A stretch of 64,000 nucleotides of DNA. It comes from Helicobacter burdigaliensis (GTDB lineage: Bacteria > Campylobacterota > Campylobacteria > Campylobacterales > Helicobacteraceae). The position numbers were made by a program, and so were the translations under genes. The DNA lies in assembly GCF_003670295.1 (NCBI RefSeq), contig NZ_QXJG01000002.1, positions 1 through 64,000 on the forward strand. Direction: 5' to 3'. The notes beneath the pieces were generated by a model. The model saw nothing but the letters and a program-made list of their open reading frames with translations, searched no databases and had not been told where the DNA came from. This document shows, in pieces, positions 25,321 to 34,089 of this stretch; positions within the stretch are counted from its first letter, which is position 1; every line of letters begins with the position of its first letter.

Positions 25321-25530
25321 TCAACATTTATTTCTTCCTGCACCATATTTTTTATCCATGGCTTCTTTAAAGAATTCCCTTTGCGATTTTGGGATTTTAT
25401 CAGGGTGGTGCTTTTGCATATGTTCTAAATATTTATCATAGCTTGGCATTCCAACGAGCAAGTGAAAAAATCTATCTGATTTTTGATAGATTTTTATAAA
25501 AAATAGTAGCAATTTAGAATTTATCTGCAT
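25321..25530 (-). CDS. YbdD/YjiX family small protein (CstA partner)
   Basis: 69 residues from the ATG at 25530 (a GTG at 25536 is possible). The sequence VGMPSYDKYLEHMQKHHPDKIPKSQREFF matches the YbdD/YjiX (DUF466) family, small proteins encoded next to CstA/BtsT pyruvate or peptide transporters. Its start overlaps the end of cstA by 17 bases, so translation is coupled. Recent work in other bacteria links such proteins to transporter activity; that role is assumed here. Confidence 0.9.
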   Translation of the reverse strand: MQINSKLLLFFIKIYQKSDRFFHLLVGMPSYDKYLEHMQKHHPDKIPKSQREFFKEAMDKKYGAGRNKC

Positions 25531-27661
25531 AATCACTTGCTTTAAGATAAGGGGTTTCTGCTAAAGGAATGGTATTTGTCCCATTAAGCGTTTTAAGGCA
25601 AATTCTAATAGTTTGTATTAAAACTAATATCGTAATAAACATAAAAAACGCACAAAGAATAGCATTTAAGAGATTGTTATTTGCTAAAGTTTGGAAAGTT
25701 TGCATTTTTGTAGTAAGTGCTTTAATTTCATTAGCGTCCTTAGTTTGCTCTATTTGTATGAGTAAATCTTGTGCTTTTGCTTTATTGTTTTGGTAGAGGG
25801 CTACATGGCTTACTGCATCGTGAATCTTTTCTCCATTTGCAGGAAGTAGCTTTTCAACTCCAGCATAAAGTGTGCTAACAAGCACCCAAATAGCAGGTAA
25901 GATAACTACCCATGAAAGCTTTGCTTTACCCATTTTAAATAAAATTGCAATCACTACTAAAAGAGCCATACCTGCTAACATTTGGTTAGAAACGCCAAAG
26001 AGTGTCCAAAGGGATTTAATACCACCTTGTGGATCTGTAACCCCTTGATAAAGGATATATCCCCATCCAGCTACACAGATGATTGTGGCTAAAATCCCAT
26101 AAAACATAGAGTGGATATTTCCAAAAGGTTTATGCACATTGCCTAGCACATCTTGCACCATAAATCTACCTGCTCTTGTCCCAGCATCCACAGCCGTTAG
26201 GATAAAGAGTGCTTCAAATAAAATGGCAAAATGATACCAAAATGCCATAGAACCTGCATTAAATACAGGCACTTGAGAAATAATGGTAGCAAGCCCAATA
26301 GCAAAAGTAGGAGCACCTCCAGTTTTGCTTAAGATGCTTAATTCCCCAATTTCTTTTGCGGTGTTTAAAATATCTTCAGGCTTAATCACAAATCCCCATG
26401 AACTAATAGTTTGAGCAGCGATTGCAGCAGCTTCGCTTACATCTTTAATTCCTGCAGTTCCTAGTGTTGCGGGAGCCACATTGATAGAAAAATAAAGTCC
26501 AGGAGTTAGAATAACCGCTGCAATTAAAGCCATAATAGCCACAGCAGATTCCATAATCATAGAGCCATAACCAACCATTTTAGCATGGGATTCTTTTTCT
26601 AGCATTTTAGGGGTGGTTCCACTAGAGATTAAGGCATGGAAACCACTAATCGCACCACAGGCAATGGTAATAAATAAAAATGGGAAAAGTTGTCCGCTAA
26701 AGACAGGACCGCTTCCATCAATAAACTTTGTCATACTTTCAAATCTTACTTCAGGAGCAGCCACTAAAATACCAAAAGCCATGATGATGATTACCCCAAT
26801 TTTTAAGAATGTGCTTAGATAATCTCTAGGAGCGAGCAAGAACCATACAGGCAAAATCGCAGCGATAAATCCATAACCTATCATAATATAAGTTAAAGTA
26901 ATGGGACTTAGAGTAAAATAAGCTGCTAAAGTAGGGCTAGCTGCTACATCACGCCCATAAAAAAGTGCTAAAAGAAGTAAAACAAAACCTATGATACTAG
27001 CCTCCCCAATCTTACCAGGGCGTAAAAATCTCATATGGATTCCCATATAAATAGCAATAGGAATTGTCATAGCAATCGTAAATAATCCCCAAGGAGATTC
27101 GGCAAGTGCATTCACAACAACAAGGGCTAAAATAGCAATAATAAGCATCATAATGCCTAAAATCCCAATCATTGTAATGCTACCTACACCTTTACCAAGC
27201 TCTAGCTTGATAATCTCTCCAATAGATTTTCCATTGCGTCGCATAGAGATAAATAGCACGGTAAAATCATGCACAGCACCCGCTAGCACAACCCCAACAA
27301 CAATCCAAATCATACTAGGCAAATATCCCATTTGTGCTGCTAAAATCGGTCCAACAAGTGGTCCAGCACCCGCGATTGCTGCAAAGTGATGCCCAAAAAG
27401 TATGGCTTTGTTTGTGGGGACAAAATCGCGTCCATCATTTTGCACGATTGCAGGAGTAGCACGATTATCATCTAGTTCTAAAACTTTTGTTGCAATGTAT
27501 TTTGCATAAAAACGATATCCAATTACATAAAAGCACACAGCCGCTACAATAATCCAAATAGCTGAAATACTTTCTCCTTGATGGAGTGCCAATACGCCAA
27601 AGCAATATGCACCCACTAAGCAGATAGCAGCCCATAGTAGAATGCTAAGAAGTTTTTTCAT
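25514..27661 (-). CDS. cstA: CstA carbon-starvation family transporter
   Basis: 715 residues, about 16-18 membrane helices, with the conserved CstA N-terminus (YRFYAKYIATKVLELDDNRATPA, GRDFVPTNKAILFGHHFAAIAGAGPLVGP) and GFHALISSGTTPKMLEKESHAKMVGYG. CstA in Campylobacter/Helicobacter and E. coli imports peptides and/or pyruvate during nutrient limitation. AAGGAAAAG precedes the ATG, and two minus-strand TATAAT boxes lie upstream. It forms an operon with the YbdD-like gene. Confidence 0.95.
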   Translation of the reverse strand: MKKLLSILLWAAICLVGAYCFGVLALHQGESISAIWIIVAAVCFYVIGYRFYAKYIATKVLELDDNRATPAIVQNDGRDFVPTNKAILFGHHFAAIAGAGPLVGPILAAQMGYLPSMIWIVVGVVLAGAVHDFTVLFISMRRNGKSIGEIIKLELGKGVGSITMIGILGIMMLIIAILALVVVNALAESPWGLFTIAMTIPIAIYMGIHMRFLRPGKIGEASIIGFVLLLLALFYGRDVAASPTLAAYFTLSPITLTYIMIGYGFIAAILPVWFLLAPRDYLSTFLKIGVIIIMAFGILVAAPEVRFESMTKFIDGSGPVFSGQLFPFLFITIACGAISGFHALISSGTTPKMLEKESHAKMVGYGSMIMESAVAIMALIAAVILTPGLYFSINVAPATLGTAGIKDVSEAAAIAAQTISSWGFVIKPEDILNTAKEIGELSILSKTGGAPTFAIGLATIISQVPVFNAGSMAFWYHFAILFEALFILTAVDAGTRAGRFMVQDVLGNVHKPFGNIHSMFYGILATIICVAGWGYILYQGVTDPQGGIKSLWTLFGVSNQMLAGMALLVVIAILFKMGKAKLSWVVILPAIWVLVSTLYAGVEKLLPANGEKIHDAVSHVALYQNNKAKAQDLLIQIEQTKDANEIKALTTKMQTFQTLANNNLLNAILCAFFMFITILVLIQTIRICLKTLNGTNTIPLAETPYLKASDYADKF

Positions 27662-27707
27662 TACTTTTCCTTAAGGTTAAATTTGTTTATAAAACTTAAC
27701 AAAATAA

Positions 27708-27729
27708 ATTATAATGTTTAAAAATTATA
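27708..27729 (-). promoter_or_regulatory. Two -10 boxes upstream of cstA
   Basis: On the minus strand TATAAT occurs at 27713-27708 and at 27729-27724, 47 and 63 bases before the cstA ATG (27661). No -35 box is evident. Which is used cannot be decided by eye. The rest of the 297-base gap up to hemE shows only a weak 5-bp hairpin (27928-27943). Confidence 0.4.
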
Positions 27730-27958
27730 CAATGCAAAAATGAGAGTTTTTTTAATGAAGTTATAGAATAAAAGTTTTAAGTTACTTTTTGTGAAGGTAA
27801 TGGGGATTATGTTTAATTTTTACACAAAATATTAGAATGAGGAACTTTGCTTTATGAAAAATCTATTTCTTTAAAGAGAGTAAAATTCTTAATTTTTTAA
27901 AAAGCTAAAATTATAAGTTATAAACCCCTTCCATTAAAGGAAGTTAGGTATATTTGTA

Positions 27959-28972
27959 TTACTTGTAATTGTGGATAAAATCTACAAGTTTTATTGCATT
28001 TTCTCGTGGTAAATCAGGTAGCATTCCATGCCCTAAGTTAAAAATATGCCTTTTGCCTCCCATAAGATCCAAAATCTCTTTAGCTCCGCTTAGCATAGAT
28101 TTTTCATCATAGAGCCTACAAGGTTCTAAATTGCCCTGTAAGACATAATTTTTGCCTAAAGTTTCTTTAGCTATTTTTAAAGGCGTGCTCCAATCCACTC
28201 CAAATACATCAAAGTTTCCATCTATTTTATCTAAATAGCCACTAATGCCTTTGGGGAAGAGGATTGTGGGGATATGTGGGAATTGTGTTTTGATAAAATC
28301 AGCAATTTTTTTATTGTATTCCCAGCCAAATTCTAAATAAGCCTCCTCTTCTAATGCACTAGCCCATGAATCAAACACCATTACCGCATTCACACCTGCT
28401 TTGATTTGCTCTTTTAGATAGTAGCAAAGATTATGCGTGATTTTTTCTAAAAGAGTGTGGAGAAGTTTTGGATGAGAATAAAGAAGTTTTTTAGATTTTG
28501 CATAAGTTTTACTTCCTTCTCCTTCTATCATATAAGTAGCAAGTGTCCAAGGAGCACCGCAAAATCCGATTAAAGCCTTATCTTTAGCTAGTTTCTCTCT
28601 TGTAAGGGAAATCGTATCATAGACATAATTTAGCCTTAAATATGAATCATCACTAAGCTTTGCAATATCTTCAGATGTTGTGATAGGATTTGCAAATTTT
28701 GGTCCCTCGCCTTTAAAAAATCCAAGCTCTAATCCCATCTCCATAGGGATAACCAAAATATCGCTAAACAAAATTGCTGCATCTACATTTAAAATACCCA
28801 CAGGTTGCAAAGTTACTTCGCTTGCTAAAGTCGGGTTTTTACAAAGCGAGAGAAAATCACCCGCTTTTTGCCTTACTTCTTTATATTCACTTAGGTAGCG
28901 TCCTGCTTGTCGCATAAACCAAACAGGAGTATAAGGGGTGGATTTACCAAAACATGCATCAATAAAAATCAT
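27959..28972 (-). CDS. hemE: Uroporphyrinogen decarboxylase
   Basis: 337 residues, normal length. The substrate-binding [17 protein letters not shown] near residue 18, [20 protein letters not shown], and the closing INLGHGMLP-type segment ([16 protein letters not shown]) are all present. It decarboxylates uroporphyrinogen III to coproporphyrinogen III in heme synthesis. AAAAGGA lies before the ATG. yqhA ends 10 bases upstream, so the two are probably one transcript. Confidence 0.97.
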   Translation of the reverse strand: MIFIDACFGKSTPYTPVWFMRQAGRYLSEYKEVRQKAGDFLSLCKNPTLASEVTLQPVGILNVDAAILFSDILVIPMEMGLELGFFKGEGPKFANPITTSEDIAKLSDDSYLRLNYVYDTISLTREKLAKDKALIGFCGAPWTLATYMIEGEGSKTYAKSKKLLYSHPKLLHTLLEKITHNLCYYLKEQIKAGVNAVMVFDSWASALEEEAYLEFGWEYNKKIADFIKTQFPHIPTILFPKGISGYLDKIDGNFDVFGVDWSTPLKIAKETLGKNYVLQGNLEPCRLYDEKSMLSGAKEILDLMGGKRHIFNLGHGMLPDLPRENAIKLVDFIHNYK

Positions 28973-28982
28973 TTTTGTCCTT

Positions 28983-29498
28983 TTAATGTTTTTGATCTTT
29001 GTGTAAAAAATATAATCCCACAGATAATGCTAAGATAGAAATAGCAAAAAACAGCATATCTTGAGTGCTTTTCATACCCATATTTAGCACTTTAGAGAAA
29101 AATGCTACTATGAGTGCCATCACGATTACTTTGGCGAGTTTGTCTTTGAGCTGGTCTAATGTATGGATTTCTAGCACTTTAGAAGAATTTTCATCTTTGA
29201 TTTGAATCTTGCAGATAAAAAGTTCATAAAGTCCAAAGGCAAAAATCAAAAGCACTACCGCAATTAAATACAAATCAATCGCCATAATAATTGTATTTAA
29301 AAGGATATTGTGAATATCAGCTCCTGCTTCTAGTGCGTGCGTGTAGTAAAGATAGGTTTGCTTGCCAGCTTTGATAATATCCACACTTGCGACAATGAAA
29401 AGCAAAATAGCTCCAATGAGCGATAAAATGACTGCCAAGATGATAAATAGCCTTGCATTCCACATTAAAGATTCAAAAGTTTTTCTCAAAAAAGCCAA
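28983..29498 (-). CDS. UPF0114/YqhA family membrane protein
   Basis: 171 residues with four membrane helices (about 16-36, 66-90, 120-138, 144-162). The sequence [23 protein letters not shown]-type second helix (here [18 protein letters not shown]) and [14 protein letters not shown] are typical of the YqhA/UPF0114 family, whose role is unknown. The start is TTG at 29498, with TAAGGA 6 bases upstream; no ATG precedes the conserved region. It is upstream of hemE on the same strand. Confidence 0.9.
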   Translation of the reverse strand: MAFLRKTFESLMWNARLFIILAVILSLIGAILLFIVASVDIIKAGKQTYLYYTHALEAGADIHNILLNTIIMAIDLYLIAVVLLIFAFGLYELFICKIQIKDENSSKVLEIHTLDQLKDKLAKVIVMALIVAFFSKVLNMGMKSTQDMLFFAISILALSVGLYFLHKDQKH

Positions 29499-29727
29499 AT
29501 TTTTTCCTTATAGTGTTAAGATTTTTGCAAGTATAGCAAATTTCTTCTAAATGCTCGTTAATTTTAAAGATAATAAAACTTTTAGGATAAATTTTTATTC
29601 TTAAAAGCTGTATTTTATATTTTATTCAAATTTAAATTTTTAATATGTAGAATTCACATTATTTTTTTAAGTTAAAAATACTTAAAACTTACAATAAAGT
29701 ATTTAAATTTATTATTTTAGGGAATCT

Positions 29728-29790
29728 ATGCAGACTTTAACTAATCTATTCACTACTCCACTCTTAGTGCGGGGGGGGGGGGCATTCTAG
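29728..29790 (+). CDS. Short open frame containing a 12-G phase-variation tract
   Basis: ATG at 29728 is preceded by AGGGA 4 bases upstream. The frame reads MQTLTNLFTTPLLVRGGGAF and stops at 29788-29790 with the present 12 G. With 11 (or 14) G it would read on to the stop at 30077-30079, giving about 116 residues; with 13 G it would end after ten residues. The longer form crosses repeat sequences and has low protein-like character. It could be a remnant of a phase-variable gene or a variable leader. Confidence 0.35.
   Translation: MQTLTNLFTTPLLVRGGGAF
29771..29782 (+). repeat. Homopolymeric tract of 12 G
   Basis: Twelve consecutive G bases following GTGC, the same local context (GTGC then 12 G) as the tract at 44491-44502. 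G tracts of this length are the typical slipped-strand phase-variation sites of Helicobacter and Campylobacter. Confidence 0.9.
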
Positions 29791-29979
29791 CTCTTTATTA
29801 ACCCCTTCCTTTACTCTTTATCCCTATACACATACAAATCTAAATCTTACAAATAAACTTTTATTTAATTTCTTAAACTCTTTATTCAAAAGTAATTCTC
29901 TTAGGCGGGAAGTGGGAACCCTAAAACTGCAAGCAGTTTTGTCCCATTCACTGCTTAAGCAGTTAATCCTTTGGAAATC

Positions 29980-30053
29980 GCCACGAGAATTCTTTTGCAA
30001 TAAAGAGTATTCCCTCCCTCTGTCATTGCGAGGAGCAAAGCAAAGTTGTAAAT
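29980..30053. repeat. Inverted composite module plus family-1 REP fragment
   Basis: 29980-30008 (GCCACGAGAATTCTTTT start) is the reverse complement of 2600-2628 with two mismatches. 30021-30053 starts TGTCATTGCGAGGAGCAAAG and is a partial family-1 palindrome lacking its closing arm. Confidence 0.55.
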
Positions 30054-30114
30054 CCAAAAAGATTTACCAAAAAATTTAAATCATTCCTTTTATTCTTTTA
30101 AACAACAAATCCAC

Positions 30115-30213
30115 ACTTTATATAAAAAGCATTTTGAGAGTGGCCTCTCAAAAGTTTGCTTGCAAACTAAGGGAATCCTGCTGCCACGAACAAAATTGCT
30201 TTTTGTATAAAGT
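30115..30213. mobile_element. 99-bp MITE-like element with inverted ends
   Basis: The left end ACTTTATATAAAAAGCA and right end TGCTTTTTGTATAAAGT are inverted copies with one mismatch, extending inward by about five more bases with one indel. Two internal palindromes, GAGAGTGGCCTCTC (30135-30148) and AGTTTGCTTGCAAACT (30153-30168), lie between them. No transposase is encoded. A left-end copy (ACTTTATATAAAAAG) is at 2721-2735. No target-site duplication is certain. Confidence 0.45.
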
Positions 30214-30385
30214 TTCATTGTTGCACTTGTCATTACAAACCCACTTCCTTTTGTTATCGCGAGCAGTGCTTGCGCTGTGTGGCATACAAGCAAAGCGAAG
30301 TGCAAATCCCCTTGCTAGAAACTAAAAATAAATGCAATTTTGGCTTTACATAAAAATTTAAAAACTTTACATAAAAACTTAAAAA

Positions 30386-30407
30386 TTGCAATGTAAGCCT
30401 ATGGACT
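30386..30407 (+). repeat. Second copy of the 2541-2562 module
   Basis: The 22 bases ending GTAAGCCTATGGACT are identical to 2541-2562, including the preceding AAAACTTA-A context. The following sequence differs (ATCATGCAATG here, GCCACGAGC there). Confidence 0.6.
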
Positions 30408-30473
30408 ATCATGCAATGTTTCACTGCTTGTAGCGGCACTTTACACTAATTTTTTTATAAAAGCAAATAAAAT

Positions 30474-31052
30474 CTAGGGCAGTTTGGCTTTTTGCATTTT
30501 TATTTTTGTGCATTGGTTGATTAAGGTATTATAATGCTTAGCAAGATTAAGTAGTGTAGTTTTAGCGGGGCAGTCTTGATTGTTGTCCCGATTTATATAG
30601 CAATAATAAAAACTCTCTTGCATTTTGCCCTCTTTATAGTGTTCATAGCTTATTGCATTGTTCCAATAATTAAGCCTTAAACTCTCTTGCAAAATCCCTT
30701 CGTTATAGACTTGCACCTCATATATCTCATGGTTATCTTTAATGCACCAAACCCCAATGCGTAAGCCTTTTTCATAATCTCCTGCTATATGCGAAGAGCC
30801 TTCATTACCATTATTAGCTAGTAGATAGCTAGATTTTATCTCCCAAGTGCCTGTGCGTCTATGCTCTGTATCATAACTCCCAAAATGCAGTGCCATATGT
30901 CTATCAGAGTTATTTGGCTCTGTAGTTAAGCTAAGGACAATAAAAAGCCAAAAAATTGCACCAATCCCTACCATACTGATAAATACTATAATTCCACGCA
31001 ATACATCTAGCAAGGTTTTAAAATATTTGATTGTTTTTTCTTTGCTTATCAT
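30474..31052 (-). CDS. Single-pass membrane protein with MORN-like C-terminal repeats
   Basis: About 192 residues from the ATG at 31052, which overlaps the stop of the upstream gene (ATGA); the frame is open further but this start has GGAAAAAG upstream. One membrane helix lies at about residues 15-40 (LRGIIVFISMVGIGAIFWLFIVLSL). The rest contains short Tyr/Gly/Trp repeats (GTWEIKSSYL, GDYEKGLRIGVWCIKDN, EVQVYNEGILQESLRLNYW, HYKEGKMQESFYYCY), reminiscent of MORN/YwqK-type beta-hairpin repeats. I know no function. It is co-transcribed with the gene before it. Confidence 0.75.
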   Translation of the reverse strand: MISKEKTIKYFKTLLDVLRGIIVFISMVGIGAIFWLFIVLSLTTEPNNSDRHMALHFGSYDTEHRRTGTWEIKSSYLLANNGNEGSSHIAGDYEKGLRIGVWCIKDNHEIYEVQVYNEGILQESLRLNYWNNAISYEHYKEGKMQESFYYCYINRDNNQDCPAKTTLLNLAKHYNTLINQCTKIKMQKAKLP

Positions 31053-31447
31053 TGCTTTTTCCATATAATCTTGCAATCTTGCACGATGCCACTTGCGATT
31101 AAAATCCCATTTTCTATAATTTCAAGCTTTTGGTTTTGCCAGACTTTTTTGGATTTTGCACAAATTGCATCATAGGGCTTTGGTAGTTTAGAATCTTCTT
31201 TAAACTCATTTGCAAAATATAGATTTTTATTCCATACTTCTTCATCTAGCACATAGCTTTTATTTAAAATTCGTAAAGCATAGTCATCTCTGCCCCAATC
31301 TTTGCCACAAGGATTTTCAAACACAGGGTAAGATTCTGCAAAAATAGCGATATAGGCTTTGTGCCCTAAGATAATCATAACGCTTAGTGCTATGCTAATG
31401 CCAATAATATAAAGTGAGGCTTTAAAAGCAAATTTTGTAAAACGCAT
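31049..31447 (-). CDS. Small membrane-anchored protein of unknown function
   Basis: 132 residues. One N-terminal membrane helix (about 8-32: ASLYIIGISIALSVMIILGHKAYI), then an exported domain with three cysteines (NPCGKDW, AICAKSKKVW, VQDCKIIW). The ATG at 31447 has AAGG upstream and a minus-strand TATAAT at 31477-31472. It overlaps the next gene by 4 bases (ATGA). Paired membrane-anchored unknowns like these are accessory in many Helicobacter; no function is assigned. Confidence 0.7.
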   Translation of the reverse strand: MRFTKFAFKASLYIIGISIALSVMIILGHKAYIAIFAESYPVFENPCGKDWGRDDYALRILNKSYVLDEEVWNKNLYFANEFKEDSKLPKPYDAICAKSKKVWQNQKLEIIENGILIASGIVQDCKIIWKKQ

Positions 31448-31471
31448 AAGAAACCTTAAAAAATTAGTAAA

Positions 31472-31477
31472 ATTATA
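31472..31477 (-). promoter_or_regulatory. -10 box for the two-gene membrane operon
   Basis: TATAAT on the minus strand (ATTATA on plus) 25 bases before the ATG at 31447. A run of seven C on this strand (plus-strand G7, 31530-31536) lies about 53 bases further upstream. Confidence 0.45.
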
Positions 31478-31610
31478 GATAAAATCATTTTAAAGTTTTG
31501 CATTGTTTGGGTAGTTTTTGAAGTTTTTAGGGGGGGATTAAAATAAAATGTAACTTGCATAAACAATCCCCCGTTTATAGAGTGAATTTTGCCTTTGGAG
31601 AATCTAGAAA

Positions 31611-32915
31611 TTAAAGCATAATCTTTTCTTTAACTTCATTTAAAGAGAGATTAGTATATTGCTCCCCGCTTTCCATATCTTTAAGAGAGTATGTGTTATT
31701 TTGTATCTCATCTTCTCCTAGAATAATCACCCATTTATAACCTTTCTTGTTTGCGTATTGAAAAGATTTTTTAGGTTTTGTAACTTCAGGATAAACTTCA
31801 ATATTCACACCAAGCTTTCTTAAGTTTTTAGCGCATTCATAGCTAGTTTGCAAAGAAGAAAGTGGGATAAGTAAAGCATTTGCCACATTTTCTTGCATAG
31901 AGATTAAATTGAGTTCCAAAAGTCCTGCTAAAAGTCTATCAAGTCCGATACTTGCACCTACGCCACTCATTGCTTCTTTGGAGAAATTTTGTGTTAGATT
32001 GTCATATCTTCCTCCAGAACATACAGAACCTAAAGAAGGGAGATCATTAAGCGTGGTTTCATAAATGATACCTGTGTAGTAGCCTAGTCCGCGTGCAATA
32101 GAGAGATTGATTTTATAGGAGTTTTGGGGTAGTAGATTTTTTAGGATTTTGCAAAGTTCTTCTAGCTCTTCTAGGCCTTCTTTTAAGGTAGCATTATGGC
32201 TTTTATACTCTTGTAAGGATTCTAAAAAAGAAAGAGCACTACTTTCTTGCTTTTTTTGTATAAAGGATAATAAAAAATCAATCTTATCTGCTTTTAAAGA
32301 AATATTTTTTAATTCTTCTCTTATGGCAATTTCACCTATTTTATCTATTTTATCAATGATTCTTAAGACCTCAATAGTAGAATCTTTTATGCCTAGATAT
32401 TCACAAAGTCCATTGAAAATTTTTCTATTATTGATGTGGATTGTAAAATCTTTTAATCCTAAATCTTTTAAGGTTTGATAGATAACCTCTACAATCTCTA
32501 CATCGCTTCCTATGCTTGTGGTGCCGATAAAGTCAAAATCACATTGTGTAAATTCTCTATATCTTCCTTTTTGTGCGCGTTCTCCTCTAAACACATTGCC
32601 AACACAATAGCGTTTAAAAGGCAAGCCTAACTCATTTTTATATTGAGAGATAAATCTTGCTAGTGGGAGGGTTAAATCAAATCTTAGTGCAACTTCTCTA
32701 TTGCCATGATCTATGAAATGATAGAGTTCTTTTTGTATTTCATCACTGCCTTGTTTTTTTAGGATTTCTGCGTATTCTAAATGGGGAGTTTCAATGGGTG
32801 CAAATCCAAATTTTTCAAAAGTATTTGTAATGCTTCTTAGCATTTTTGTTTTTGCATAAGCTTCTTTTGGAAGTCTATCTTTAAAACCGCTTAGAGTTTT
32901 GGGGGTGATTAGCAT
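31611..32915 (-). CDS. hisS: Histidine--tRNA ligase
   Basis: 434 residues. Class II motifs are clear: PIETPHLEYAEIL, motif 2 in RGERAQKGRYREFTQCDFD, the HisRS-specific ARGLGYYTG(I)IYE and CSGGRYDNL, and motif 3 in GVGASIGLDRLLAGL, followed by an anticodon-binding domain. It charges tRNA-His. GGAG sits 7 bases before the ATG at 32915; the TTG at 32927 is less likely. A single gene, divergent from rpmE. Confidence 0.97.
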   Translation of the reverse strand: MLITPKTLSGFKDRLPKEAYAKTKMLRSITNTFEKFGFAPIETPHLEYAEILKKQGSDEIQKELYHFIDHGNREVALRFDLTLPLARFISQYKNELGLPFKRYCVGNVFRGERAQKGRYREFTQCDFDFIGTTSIGSDVEIVEVIYQTLKDLGLKDFTIHINNRKIFNGLCEYLGIKDSTIEVLRIIDKIDKIGEIAIREELKNISLKADKIDFLLSFIQKKQESSALSFLESLQEYKSHNATLKEGLEELEELCKILKNLLPQNSYKINLSIARGLGYYTGIIYETTLNDLPSLGSVCSGGRYDNLTQNFSKEAMSGVGASIGLDRLLAGLLELNLISMQENVANALLIPLSSLQTSYECAKNLRKLGVNIEVYPEVTKPKKSFQYANKKGYKWVIILGEDEIQNNTYSLKDMESGEQYTNLSLNEVKEKIML

Positions 32916-32988
32916 AATATTCTCCAAATTTTTTTAAAATAAATTGTATTTTACACAAACTTTTATTATTGATTTATTATTTTATTGG

Positions 32989-32994
32989 TATAAT
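32989..32994 (+). promoter_or_regulatory. -10 box for the rpmE operon
   Basis: TTGGTATAATTACCG holds TATAAT 55 bases before the rpmE ATG, with an A-rich leader and AAGGAAT before the start. Confidence 0.6.
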
Positions 32995-33048
32995 TACCGC
33001 TTTAATTTTAAAATTGCTTCTAAAAACAAGAAGATCAAGGAATAAAAA

Positions 33049-33252
33049 ATGAAAAAAGGAATTCATCCAGAATATGTACCTTGTAAAGTAACTTGCGTTA
33101 CAAGTGGTAAAGAGATTGAGGTTATGAGCACAAAAAGCGAGCTAAGAATCGATATTTCTTCTTATTGTCATCCTTTTTATACAGGATCAGACAAAGTAGT
33201 AGATACAGCAGGAAGAGTAGAAAGGTTTAACAAAAAATACAACCTTAAATAA
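33049..33252 (+). CDS. rpmE: 50S ribosomal protein L31
   Basis: 67 residues, [16 protein letters not shown]..., with conserved [10 protein letters not shown] and [10 protein letters not shown]. Three cysteines (12, 16, 40) and a nearby histidine suggest a zinc-binding form. L31 bridges the ribosomal subunits. It heads a tight run: rsmI starts 3 bases after its stop. Confidence 0.97.
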   Translation: MKKGIHPEYVPCKVTCVTSGKEIEVMSTKSELRIDISSYCHPFYTGSDKVVDTAGRVERFNKKYNLK

Positions 33253-33255
33253 CCT

Positions 33256-34074
33256 ATGGTTACTTTCCTTCCTACTCCCATAGGTAATTTAGAAGACATT
33301 ACCTTGCGAGTATTGCAACGCTTAAAAGAATGCGAAGTTTTACTCTGTGAGGACACAAGAATCACTAAAAAACTCATCACACTCTTGCAGGATCGTGGGC
33401 TTCTTACAAAAAAAGAATACATCTATCATGCTTTGCATTCTCATAATGAAGAACAATTTTTAAATAATGTTTCTTTGGAATTTTTTAATCAAGAAATTGC
33501 GTATTTAAGTGATGCGGGTATGCCTTGTATTAGCGATCCGGGAGCTAAACTAATTCTTTTTTTACAAGGGCATAATATCCCTTATGATGTTTATGGTGGG
33601 ATTAGTGCATTAACTTTAGGAGTGGCTTTTAGTGGAATTGTAGAAAAAGAATTTGTATTTTTAGGCTTTCCTCCTCATAAAATGCAAGAGAAAATGGAAT
33701 TTTTTAGAAAAAATCTAAAAAATGAAATTCCTTTTGTTTTCTATGAATCTCCTTATAGATTGTTAGAAACTTTAGAGTTATTGTGTAAAATTGACAAGCA
33801 TTTGCAAGTTTTTTTAGCAAAAGAGCTTACAAAAAAATATCAAACTACCTTTTTTGGTAAAATTACAGAAGTTTTTGAGAATTTAAGTAAGACAAATATT
33901 AAAGGTGAATGGGTTTGTGTGGTTAAAGCAGAAGCTAAAGAAGAGCATAAAAAAAGCTTGAGCGAAGAGGAAATATATAGCTTAGATATTCCCCCAAAAA
34001 TTAAAGCAAAACTTTTAAGCAAGCTTCAAAATAGGGCCACACAAGAGATCTATAAAGAGCTTTGTGAAAAATAG
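33256..34074 (+). CDS. rsmI: 16S rRNA 2'-O-ribose C1402 methyltransferase RsmI
   Basis: 272 residues. LPTPIGNLEDITLRVLQRLKE, LCEDTRITKKLI, LSDAGMPCISDPG and FVFYESPYRL are the classic RsmI blocks of the tetrapyrrole-methylase fold. It methylates C1402 in the ribosomal P site using SAM. Start at 33256, three bases after rpmE, so probably translationally coupled; no independent ribosome site is seen. Confidence 0.96.
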   Translation: MVTFLPTPIGNLEDITLRVLQRLKECEVLLCEDTRITKKLITLLQDRGLLTKKEYIYHALHSHNEEQFLNNVSLEFFNQEIAYLSDAGMPCISDPGAKLILFLQGHNIPYDVYGGISALTLGVAFSGIVEKEFVFLGFPPHKMQEKMEFFRKNLKNEIPFVFYESPYRLLETLELLCKIDKHLQVFLAKELTKKYQTTFFGKITEVFENLSKTNIKGEWVCVVKAEAKEEHKKSLSEEEIYSLDIPPKIKAKLLSKLQNRATQEIYKELCEK

Positions 34075-34089
34075 ATTTAGGTTAGAGTG

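Larger units (their letters stand above)
29499..30473. other. 975-base intergenic island with G-tract and repeats
   Basis: The region between yqhA and the minus-strand unknown gene contains no well-supported gene. It holds a short open frame with a 12-G tract (29728-29790), repeat modules shared with 2541-2628, a family-1 palindrome fragment (30021-30053), a 99-bp element with inverted ends (30115-30213) and a hairpin-rich stretch at 30256-30290. The longer minus-strand frames in it run through repeats and look spurious. Confidence 0.6.

Noticed and set aside
29824-30439. Frames of 60-77 residues on both strands in the 29.5-30.5 kb gap
   Set aside because: They cross the repeat modules and the MITE-like element and show no protein-like sequence.
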